Source of the DNA: Chloroflexota bacterium
Lineage (GTDB): Bacteria > Chloroflexota > Anaerolineae > 4572-78
Assembly: GCA_024278725.1 (NCBI GenBank)
Contig: JAJRSQ010000215.1
Span: 1 to 11,503, forward strand
DNA length: 11,503 nt
Reading direction: 5' to 3'
Shown: piece after piece, positions 1-6,270 of the stretch
How positions within the stretch are numbered: the stretch's first letter is position 1
Layout: each line of letters begins with the position of its first letter
Program-made: the position numbers and the translations under genes
Notes under the pieces: model-generated
The model's input: only the letters and a program-made list of their open reading frames with translations
Databases searched by the model: none
Told to the model about the DNA's origin: nothing

Positions 1-2
1 AG

Positions 3-190
3 GGCTGTTGCAAAGTCGCTTGACAAACAATACTTTGCGCAGGAAATGTAGGGGCACGCTGCAGCGTGCCCCTACAACGCCACCGATTTTCGTTAAAACC
101 GGAAGAAAATGCGTAAGAGCGGCTCGCAAATCGCCCCCGGGGCGTGAAATTATGAAAACCGGCAACCTTAAAATTTACTTTGCAACAGCC
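3..190. mobile_element. MITE-like element with 14-bp terminal inverted repeats
   Basis: GGCTGTTGCAAAGT at 3-16 is matched perfectly by its reverse complement at 177-190, giving a roughly 188-bp element with no credible coding capacity. The ends resemble those of transposase-mobilised elements (several IS families begin with a G-rich ...CTGTTGCAAA end), so this is probably a non-autonomous MITE or a decayed IS. It contains a 30-bp perfect palindrome (47-76) and two copies of AAAACCGG (about 97-104 and 154-161). No clear target-site duplication can be assigned because the left flank is only 2 bases long. The parent transposase is not in the window. Confidence 0.6.
47..76. repeat. 30-bp perfect palindrome inside the MITE-like element
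   Basis: The half-site TGTAGGGGCACGCTG at 47-61 is followed directly by its exact reverse complement at 62-76. Spacer-free palindromes of this GGGGCACG type resemble dispersed REP-like repeats of bacterial genomes. It could form a cruciform or an RNA hairpin. It lies inside the element bounded by 3-16 and 177-190, so it was probably mobilised with it or inserted into it. Confidence 0.7.
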
Positions 191-211
191 GTGAATTAAT
201 GTTTCCTAAAG

Positions 212-240
212 TTGAAAATCCCGGCGAACTTTGGTATAAT
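212..240 (+). promoter_or_regulatory. Sigma-70-type promoter of ssrA
   Basis: TTGAAA (212-217) and TATAAT (235-240) are separated by exactly 17 bp. The predicted transcription start, about 7 nt after the -10 box, falls at or next to the mature tmRNA 5' end at 250, so the 5' leader would be only a few nucleotides. The right end of the MITE-like element is 21 bp upstream of the -35 box. Confidence 0.85.
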
Positions 241-249
241 TGTTCTGAA

Positions 250-651
250 GGGGATGAAATGGTTTCGACAGGCATGTGGAAGGCTGTGAACCGCGAGCCG
301 AGCTGAGGTAACTCGAAAAACTGTCTCAAAAAAACAAATGCCGAGAAAGTACCTACTTTCAACGGTCGCTCTTACAACGCTTTGCCCCTCGCGGCATAGT
401 TAGTTTGAGCCACTAACGTCCCTTAATCGGGACGCGGACTGCGTCTCCTTCCCTCGAGAGGGCGCGCCGCCCGACGCTTAATTCGAGGTGCTCCGGTAGT
501 ACGCCGATAATCACCGGCTAAGATTTCATCGGCTGGGATGGGTCGCCTCTGTTGACCGACAACGCCCGTCCGAGACACTTGGGTGTCAACTACGCTCGTA
601 GACGTTTCCAGCCAGCATGTTTGGACCCGGGTTCGACCCCCGGCATCTCCA
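250..651 (+). ncRNA. ssrA: tmRNA (transfer-messenger RNA)
   Basis: This RNA rescues stalled ribosomes: it acts as an alanyl-tRNA, then as a short mRNA that tags the stalled peptide for proteolysis, together with SmpB. The acceptor strand GGGGATG (250-256) pairs with CATCTCC (644-650), and the discriminator is A651. The conserved D-like segment GGTTTCGACAGG is at 261-272. The T arm is CCGGG (627-631), loop TTCGACC (632-638), CCCGG (639-643). The tag frame starts at GCC 340 and ends at TAG 397-399. The bases after A651 are CTC, so the 3' CCA is not encoded and must be added enzymatically. The molecule is one-piece (not permuted), with its own promoter at 212-240 and terminator at 655-679. Pseudoknot domains fill 400-600 but were not drawn in detail. 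Confidence 0.95.
340..399 (+). other. tmRNA tag-peptide reading frame
   Basis: The resume codon GCC (Ala) at 340-342 opens a frame that reads AEKVPTFNGRSYNALPLAA and then TAG (397-399). The hydrophobic C-terminus ending in L-A-A is the hallmark of tags recognised by ClpXP-type proteases. At 19 codons it is longer than the 10-codon E. coli tag. The exact resume codon is inferred from the frame and the position after an A-rich stretch; a different first codon is possible, but the C-terminal end is firm. Confidence 0.75.
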
Positions 652-654
652 CTC

Positions 655-680
655 AAAACGCCCGAATTCGGGCGTTTTTG
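655..680 (+). terminator. Rho-independent terminator of ssrA
   Basis: AAAACGCCCGAA (655-666) and TTCGGGCGTTTT (667-678) form an uninterrupted inverted repeat with a T-rich tail (TTTTTGTTTT from 675). It begins 3 nt after the tmRNA 3' end and clearly ends that transcript, so galK needs its own promoter. Confidence 0.9.
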
Positions 681-722
681 TTTTAAAAATGCCTTTTAAG
701 ACTATGAAACTCTAACAATTTC

Positions 723-731
723 TGATACAAT
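723..731 (+). promoter_or_regulatory. Possible extended -10 promoter for galK
   Basis: TG-A-TACAAT (723-731) fits an extended -10 element (TGn followed by a TATAAT-like hexamer). No good -35 box lies 16-18 bp upstream. It sits between the ssrA terminator and the galK start, where a promoter is needed. Confidence 0.45.
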
Positions 732-769
732 AGATTTGCAGACTATCAACCCTGCCATTGGAGTGATGC

Positions 770-1936
770 ATGAATCTGGAAGAAAAAACCCGTGCGGCAT
801 TACAGGCGCATTTCCCCGCCACCACTCCCCCACGGATATTCAGCGCGCCGGGGCGGGTCAATCTCATCGGTGAGCACACCGATTACAACGACGGCTTCGT
901 TCTGCCCGCCGCCATTGATTACAGAACCGTGGTCGCCGCCGTCCCCCGCACCGATGCCATCGTTGAGGTTTTCGCGGTGGATATGGACGATGCCGACACC
1001 TTCGACCTTGAAAAACCCATCCTCCCCTCCGCCGGGCATCTATGGGCGAATTATGTGCGCGGTATGGCGAAAATGCTGCTGGAAGCGGGCTTCAGTCTGC
1101 GCGGAGCGTCACTGGCAATTGCGGGGAATATCCCGCCCGGTGCGGGGCTGAGTTCGTCGGCGGCACTGGAAATGGCGCTGGGACACGCCTTTCTGCAATT
1201 GAACGGGCTGCCGGTGGACGGCGTGCAACTCGCCCGCGCCGGACAGCTTGCGGAGAATGATTTTGTTGGCGTGCAATGCGGCATCATGGATCAATTCATT
1301 TCCGCGCTGGGGCAGAAAAACCACGCCCTGCTGATTGACTGCCGCGATTTGAGTTTTGAACCCATCCCCATCCCCGCCGATACCGCCATCATCATTGTGG
1401 ACAGCGGGGTGAAACGCGGGCTGGTCGATTCGGCGTACAATGCCCGCCGCGAACAATGCAACGCCGCCGCCGAGCTTTTCGGTGTGCCGGCACTGCGCGA
1501 TGTCACGCCCGACCTGTTCGCCGCCCGCGCCGACAACCTGCCGCCCCTGCTGAAACGCCGGGCGCGGCACGTCATCACCGAAAATGCGCGCACCGTCCGC
1601 GCCGCCGCCGCGCTCAAACAGGGCGATATGGCGACGGTGGGGACACTGCTGAACGAATCGCATATATCCATGCGCGACGATTTTGAAATCACCGTACCGG
1701 AGATTGATACGCTGGTTGAAATTATACAGGCGGTGCCGGGCGTTTACGGCGCGCGAATGACCGGCGGCGGGTTCGGGGGATGTTGCGTTGCCCTCGCGCC
1801 GAATGCCGTCGCTACCGCCGTTGCCGAAGCGGTGGAAAACGTTTACACCGGCAAAACTTGCTGTTACCACGCCACCGTTTACCGCTGTCACGCCTCGGCG
1901 GGCGCGGGTGAAATTGTGGTTCAATCAGCTTCATAA
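770..1936 (+). CDS. galK: Galactokinase
   Basis: This cytoplasmic GHMP-family kinase phosphorylates galactose to galactose 1-phosphate with ATP, the first committed step of the Leloir pathway. At 388 aa it has normal family length. Visible motifs are the galactokinase signature GRVNLIGEHTDY (residues 28-39, with sugar-binding R29, E35 and D38), the GHMP ATP-binding loop PPGAGLSSSAAL (122-133), the catalytic aspartate in GIMDQF (D174), and the C-terminal glycine-rich motif MTGGGFGG (330-337). The start is supported by GGAG at 760-763, 6 nt before the ATG. An overlapping ATG at 766 is out of frame. No galT or galE is present nearby. The next gene starts 17 bp after its stop and may be co-transcribed, though no functional link is evident. 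Confidence 0.95.
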   Translation: MNLEEKTRAALQAHFPATTPPRIFSAPGRVNLIGEHTDYNDGFVLPAAIDYRTVVAAVPRTDAIVEVFAVDMDDADTFDLEKPILPSAGHLWANYVRGMAKMLLEAGFSLRGASLAIAGNIPPGAGLSSSAALEMALGHAFLQLNGLPVDGVQLARAGQLAENDFVGVQCGIMDQFISALGQKNHALLIDCRDLSFEPIPIPADTAIIIVDSGVKRGLVDSAYNARREQCNAAAELFGVPALRDVTPDLFAARADNLPPLLKRRARHVITENARTVRAAAALKQGDMATVGTLLNESHISMRDDFEITVPEIDTLVEIIQAVPGVYGARMTGGGFGGCCVALAPNAVATAVAEAVENVYTGKTCCYHATVYRCHASAGAGEIVVQSAS

Positions 1937-1953
1937 CCCATACAGGAAAGGTT

Positions 1954-3432
1954 ATGCCATCTACAACCCTTATTTTTATTTTAGCGGTTGCGATTATTTT
2001 TGTGGGGCTGGTCATTGCCACAATTTGGATACTGACCCGTTCCAAGAAAAAACCCGCGCCTTCGTCGCCCCCTGCCCCGCCGCCCGCCGAACCGCCCAAA
2101 TTCATCAACGACCCGCCCGAAGCGCGCCGGGTTTCCGCTCCGGTTGACATCAAACCCTTCCGCGCCGAAACGCCCCTTCCCCAAGCCGCCGACTCCGGAA
2201 AAATCCGCATTCTGGTGGTGGACGATAATGTCGGCACCACTGAAAATGTGAGCCGCCTCATCTATTTTGAAGATGATATGGAAGTGATTGGGCAAGCGTA
2301 CAACGGGGTGCAGGGGGTGGAGATGGCGGCAAAACTCAAGCCGCACATCGTGTTGATGGACATCAATATGCCCGATATGGACGGCATCACCGCCACCCGC
2401 GAAATGCGGGAACGAGCCGCGTTCAGCCAGATTATCATCATGTCGGTGCAGGCAGACCCCGAATATATGCGTCAGGCGATGGCGGCGGGCGCGCGCGATT
2501 TTCAGCCCAAACCCTTCAGCGCGGATGAACTGGTGAATTGCATCCGCCGGGTCTACAAAATCGGACTCCCCACCTATCGCAGTGTTGCCGCCGGTGAGGC
2601 GCACCAAAAACGCATGCCCAGCCCCATCCCCGCCGATACATCATCGGACAAACCTGCCGCCACCGTTGGCGACGCGCCCGTGGTGGTGATTTACAGCCCC
2701 AAAGGGGGAACCGGCACGTCGAGCATCGCCACGAATTTGGCGCTGGCGTGGCAACGGGCACACGGAGACATCACGCTGATGGACGGCGATTTGCAATTCG
2801 GAGATGTGTTCGTCCACCTGAACATTCGCGGCGACCGGGGTATGGGCGATTTGAGCAGCATCCCCGACATTGACGCCGATATTGTCTCGCAGGTACTGGT
2901 GGCGCATCCCAGCGGGCTGAATCTGCTGCTCCCGCCCGACCGCCCGGAGATGGCGGAACTGCTCACCCCGCCGATGCTGTCGCAAATTGTGGCGCATCTG
3001 AAATCAAGCGCGCGCGTGCTGGTGATTGATACCAGCTCGATGTTGTCCGACCAAACATTGACTCTGCTGGATGCTGCGGATTTCATTTTGGTGAACACCA
3101 CGCCCGATTTGCCCTCGGTGAAAAATAGCAAACTCTTTTTGGATTTGCTGATTGACCTCAACATCTCCTATGAACGGGTGGGGGTGCTGGTGAACCGCGC
3201 CGATATGTTCGGGGGTATTCCTCCGGCGGAAATCAAAAACCTGTTGAAGGTGGAGCGGCTGTACGCCATCCCCAACGACCCCGACATGCCGTCCATCACC
3301 AATCGCGGCGAAATTGTCATCACCAAAAAAGCCGATTCGCCGATAGGGAATGCCCTGCGCACCATCAGCGAGGCGGTGTGGCAATATATTTCCGCACAAA
3401 AAAACGGAGACGGCGCGCCGCCGTCCCCGTGA
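1954..3432 (+). CDS. Membrane-anchored receiver domain + MinD/CpaE-like ATPase
   Basis: The 492-aa protein has three parts. First is an N-terminal transmembrane segment (about residues 6-28) followed by KKK and a Pro-rich linker (34-56). Next is a response-regulator receiver domain (about 84-200) with acidic pair D90/D91, phospho-acceptor D136 in LMDINMPDMDG, S164 and K186 (KPF). Last is a MinD/ParA-type domain (about 242-480) as in CpaE/TadZ pilus-localisation proteins. In the ATPase domain the deviant P-loop reads SPKGGTGTSS (248-257): the signature Lys K250 is kept, but the usual P-loop Lys is Thr (T255). DGD (277-279) and VLVID (355-359, Walker B-like) are present. This suggests a phosphorylation-regulated, membrane-tethered localisation factor, possibly weak in ATP hydrolysis. 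No pilus or secretion genes flank it, so the partner is unknown. AGGAAAGG lies just before the ATG. Confidence 0.85.
   Translation: MPSTTLIFILAVAIIFVGLVIATIWILTRSKKKPAPSSPPAPPPAEPPKFINDPPEARRVSAPVDIKPFRAETPLPQAADSGKIRILVVDDNVGTTENVSRLIYFEDDMEVIGQAYNGVQGVEMAAKLKPHIVLMDINMPDMDGITATREMRERAAFSQIIIMSVQADPEYMRQAMAAGARDFQPKPFSADELVNCIRRVYKIGLPTYRSVAAGEAHQKRMPSPIPADTSSDKPAATVGDAPVVVIYSPKGGTGTSSIATNLALAWQRAHGDITLMDGDLQFGDVFVHLNIRGDRGMGDLSSIPDIDADIVSQVLVAHPSGLNLLLPPDRPEMAELLTPPMLSQIVAHLKSSARVLVIDTSSMLSDQTLTLLDAADFILVNTTPDLPSVKNSKLFLDLLIDLNISYERVGVLVNRADMFGGIPPAEIKNLLKVERLYAIPNDPDMPSITNRGEIVITKKADSPIGNALRTISEAVWQYISAQKNGDGAPPSP
3398..3428 (-). terminator. Terminator of the minus-strand gene 3448-4371
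   Basis: On the minus strand GGGGACGGCG (3428-3419) pairs with CGCCGTCTCC (3415-3406) around a 3-nt loop, giving a 10-bp stem with one G-T pair. A G and then seven Ts follow (3404-3398). The stem begins 20 nt after the stop of the minus gene. Read on the plus strand, the nearest T-run is about 15 nt beyond the hairpin, so it fits the minus strand much better. The whole structure lies within the last codons of the convergent plus-strand gene. Confidence 0.8.
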
Positions 3433-3447
3433 GGGTGTCGTCTTTTT

Positions 3448-4371
3448 TTACTGCGCTTCCCACGTTTTAATTGCCGATTTTATCAGCTCGCGGGCGGCAG
3501 TCTCTTCCACATCATCCACCGAATCGTAAAAATTACGCCCCACCTGAATGCGAATTCCGCCGCCCGGCACGGAATGAATTTTCATCTCTGTGGCGAGTCC
3601 GCTGGCATCCCATTTTTTCTGTAAAATATCATCAATCTGTTCCGCCAAATTGAAGGCGGACACTTCAACCGTCGCTTCAGCTTTGGCGAGCGGCTTTTTT
3701 TTGCCCAACCCCCACCGGGAACGGGAGGACAGCGCGGCGGTGTTCGGCGTGCGAGCGGCTTTTGCCTGCGCTTCCAAGTCCGCCAGAAATTGCTTGCGAA
3801 CCGCCAAAACATCCTGTGAAATCGTCGGGGTGGGTTCTTCTGCGGGGGAAATCGGCGTGGGGGGCGCGGATACGGGCATCCGGCTGATGGTGACATTCGG
3901 CACGGGGATGGACTTTGTGCCATTGGCAGTGACGATGATGCCGCGCGTGAATTTCAGCACCGCCGCCGCCGATTCCAGAATGCGCTGTCCGGTGGTGCGG
4001 TCGGGGACGGCGCTCAGGTCATCAAAACGCACGCCGTCCACTTCCAGAAAAATTTTTTGGGTGTCCGGGTCTATCAGCACCCGCATCAATTCCACCGGCT
4101 CGCGGGACGGGGTCGGAGACCGGGCTGATTGTGGCAGTGAAGAATCGTTTTTCCCGTATGATTTGAGCAATGACATCGTGTGGTCTCCTCCATCTTTGGG
4201 CGGAAGGGCGTCCATCGCATCATCATCGTCATCGGATGCGAATTGCCGCCGGAATTTGCGCACATTGAGTACCAACGCAACCACAAACAGCACTGCGGAA
4301 ATCATGCTTCCCGCGGCTGAAAAGGTGATTATTCGGAGCAGTTGCTGATGGGTTAATGCGCCAAGATCCAT
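3448..4371 (-). CDS. Membrane-anchored protein of unknown function
   Basis: I do not recognise a named family in this 307-aa protein. It has one transmembrane segment (about residues 15-37) followed by basic residues (KFRRQ), which predicts a cytoplasmic body. An Asp-rich stretch (47-51) and a low-complexity Ser/Pro linker come next, then a compact segment (about 94-150, VELMRVLIDPDTQKIFLEV...). A Pro/Thr-rich linker (165-185) and a charged helix (188-206) lead to a C-terminal alpha/beta-looking domain (about 238-305) with GGGIRIQVGRNFYDSVDDVEE. It is convergent with the receiver/MinD-like gene, 15 bp apart, and both are single-pass anchored with long linkers. The strong promoter at 4390-4418 leaves a leader of only about 12 nt with a poor Shine-Dalgarno. 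The large plus-strand frame at 3590-4348 is its antisense shadow. Confidence 0.8.
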   Translation of the reverse strand: MDLGALTHQQLLRIITFSAAGSMISAVLFVVALVLNVRKFRRQFASDDDDDAMDALPPKDGGDHTMSLLKSYGKNDSSLPQSARSPTPSREPVELMRVLIDPDTQKIFLEVDGVRFDDLSAVPDRTTGQRILESAAAVLKFTRGIIVTANGTKSIPVPNVTISRMPVSAPPTPISPAEEPTPTISQDVLAVRKQFLADLEAQAKAARTPNTAALSSRSRWGLGKKKPLAKAEATVEVSAFNLAEQIDDILQKKWDASGLATEMKIHSVPGGGIRIQVGRNFYDSVDDVEETAARELIKSAIKTWEAQ

Positions 4372-4389
4372 GGTGTATCTCTAACTATC

Positions 4390-4418
4390 ATTATATGGCG
4401 TTTGAGAATTTCATTCAA
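4390..4418 (-). promoter_or_regulatory. Sigma-70-type promoter for gene 3448-4371
   Basis: On the minus strand TTGAAT (4418-4413) and TATAAT (4395-4390) are separated by exactly 17 bp. The predicted start near 4383 leaves about 12 nt before the ATG at 4371, so translation begins close to the 5' end. The promoter lies about 60 bp beyond the pgi stop and makes the gene independent of pgi transcription. Confidence 0.8.
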
Positions 4419-4477
4419 TAAGGATTTCCCTGATATGCCATACAATTTGCCCTGACCCAATCTACCGGCTCACTCCC

Positions 4478-6172
4478 TCAAACATTTTCCGCCAAAAATG
4501 ACACCCCTGCCAGCACATCGGTTTCAAAATGGAAGCGCATCACCCGCCGATTTCCGGCGAGCAACGCCTGATAATCTCCCTGTGCCTGCGCCGCAATCAA
4601 AACGCCGAAAGTGTACGGCTCGCCGGGGATGGCGACATCTTCCGCCGGTTGGTGGGTTATCTGCAAAAACAGCCCTTTGTTGCCGCCACCTTTGTGCAAC
4701 TGCCCGGTGGAATGCAAAAAGCGGGGACCGTACCCCACCGTGACCGCCACACTGAGCTTGTTGCGCAGGTTTTTCTGCAATGTCAACAGCGCGTTGTCCA
4801 TCGCGGTGCTGGGCGGTACATACGCCATAATGGCGATGTAATGTCCGGGCGATGCCAGCGCCTCAAATTGTGCGAGCGCATCGGCGGGGGTGGCGGCAGG
4901 GGTGTCGCCAAAGACGGCGATGCCCTCGGCGCGGAAGGCGGGGGTGTCCACCGGAATCTGCCCCGATTGCTGATATTCCGCCATCAACGCGCGGGCAATC
5001 TGCTTCGCCGCTTCCACGTTGGGCTGGTCAAACGGGTTGATGGACAGCACGCTCCCCGCTGCGGCGGTCGCCATTTCCCAGCGGAAGAATTCCTGCGCCA
5101 CATCATGCTTATCTTTCAGGGTGATTTCAATGACCGGATGCCCGGACAGTTTCAACTCATCAACGGTTTTGTCCAGCAAATCGTTGTCGTCATTTTCCAG
5201 ACGGGTGTAGACAAAAACCCGGTCGTTGCCGTACCGCTCCGGACTGCCGAGCGGCTCATTCACCACCGGCACGACCCCCGTTTTCCGTTTGCCCGTGCTC
5301 TCCGCCACCAACTGCTCCACCCAAACCGCAAACGGGGCGACGGACGGCGACGCGAAAAAGGTGAGTTTATCGCGCCCGGCGAGCGCCAATTCCCCCACCG
5401 ACGCGCCCAGAATGAGCGCGGGGTTGCGCAACGGCGAAACATTTTCGCCACAGGCATCCACCATCGTCATGGCATGTTTCAGCAGGGTGTCCAAATTGAC
5501 GCCAATCAGCGCCACCGGAACCAGCCCGAAATAGGTGAGCGCGGAATATCGCCCGCCAACGGTGGGGGGCGATGAAAAGATGCGCCGGAAGCCCTTTTCC
5601 TCCGCCAGCGTTTGCAATTTTGAACCGGGGTCGGTGATGGCGACGAAATTCTCGCCGGGGTTTTCTTTGACCGCTTCAACGGCAGCATAAAAGTATTTAA
5701 AGAAAGAGAGGGTTTCCACCGTGCCGCCGGATTTGCTGGACACCAGAAAGAGCGTCTGCGCCACATCCAGCCGCGCGGCGAGCGCCTGCACGGCTTCCGG
5801 ATTGGTGCTATCCAGCACTGACAGCGACGGGTAGCCGGGCGCATTCCCGAAAATGGACATCATCACTTCCGGCGCGAGGCTGCTCCCCCCCATGCCGAGC
5901 AGTACCACTTCTTTGAAGCCCGCATCGCGCACCTCTTTGGCAAACGCGCTCAGGGCGGCAACTTCCGCGCGCATCTCCTGCGGCATGGTCAACCACCCCA
6001 ATCTATCCGTGAGGTCCGGGGTATTGGCGGCATCGGCGGGGTTGGGAACCCACACCGTGCCGTCTCTGTCCCAAATGCGCCGCCCGATGTTCTCCTCTGC
6101 CCAGGTATTCAGGCGAGCTTCCACCGCCAGATCGTAATTTCCCAAAAAAACTTCCTGCTTCGGTACTTTCAT
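4478..6172 (-). CDS. pgi: Glucose-6-phosphate isomerase (Tal-PGI-type PGI domain)
   Basis: This cytoplasmic enzyme interconverts glucose 6-phosphate and fructose 6-phosphate in glycolysis/gluconeogenesis. The 564-aa protein carries a SIS sugar-phosphate-binding fold (LLGMGGSS 91-98; SSKSGGTVET 145-154), a PGI signature (VGGRYSALTYFG, 205-216), a second PGI-like signature (INPFDQPNVEAAK, 378-390), and HSTGQLHKGG near the C-terminus (487-496). The sequence style matches the PGI half of fused transaldolase/PGI proteins, but no transaldolase domain is attached here. I chose the ATG at 6172: AGGAG lies 8-9 nt upstream, whereas the longer frame starts with TTG at 6202 without a ribosome site. It lies 98 bp downstream of mutL on the same strand. 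No clear terminator was seen between its stop and 4420. Confidence 0.9.
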   Translation of the reverse strand: MKVPKQEVFLGNYDLAVEARLNTWAEENIGRRIWDRDGTVWVPNPADAANTPDLTDRLGWLTMPQEMRAEVAALSAFAKEVRDAGFKEVVLLGMGGSSLAPEVMMSIFGNAPGYPSLSVLDSTNPEAVQALAARLDVAQTLFLVSSKSGGTVETLSFFKYFYAAVEAVKENPGENFVAITDPGSKLQTLAEEKGFRRIFSSPPTVGGRYSALTYFGLVPVALIGVNLDTLLKHAMTMVDACGENVSPLRNPALILGASVGELALAGRDKLTFFASPSVAPFAVWVEQLVAESTGKRKTGVVPVVNEPLGSPERYGNDRVFVYTRLENDDNDLLDKTVDELKLSGHPVIEITLKDKHDVAQEFFRWEMATAAAGSVLSINPFDQPNVEAAKQIARALMAEYQQSGQIPVDTPAFRAEGIAVFGDTPAATPADALAQFEALASPGHYIAIMAYVPPSTAMDNALLTLQKNLRNKLSVAVTVGYGPRFLHSTGQLHKGGGNKGLFLQITHQPAEDVAIPGEPYTFGVLIAAQAQGDYQALLAGNRRVMRFHFETDVLAGVSFLAENV

Positions 6173-6270
6173 CGCGTCATCTCCTCTGAAAATAGTGGTC
6201 AATCGTCAACCGGCAGCCGACAACCGAAAACTAAATTTCATCCGCTGTTTGTTCCTTCTCGCATTCCCTT

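Noticed and set aside
8..199. 63-aa frame across the MITE-like element
   Set aside because: It runs through the inverted repeats and the palindrome, with no ribosome site and no recognisable protein features.
600..651. Separate tRNA 3' half suggested by the GGTTCGACC T-loop
   Set aside because: It is the 3' tRNA-like end of the tmRNA, pairing with 250-256; there is no anticodon arm.
423..656. 77-aa minus-strand frame
   Set aside because: It lies wholly opposite the structured part of the tmRNA.
1109..1924. 271-aa minus-strand frame opposite galK
   Set aside because: This is an antisense shadow: galK has all its motifs on the plus strand, and the shadow has a low-complexity Gly/Arg/His composition.
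3590..4348. 252-aa plus-strand frame opposite the unknown membrane protein
   Set aside because: The minus-strand frame has a strong promoter, a transmembrane anchor and its own terminator; the plus frame has none of these.
6173..6202. Upstream TTG start for pgi
   Set aside because: AGGAG sits between this TTG and the ATG at 6172, so the ATG is the likely start.
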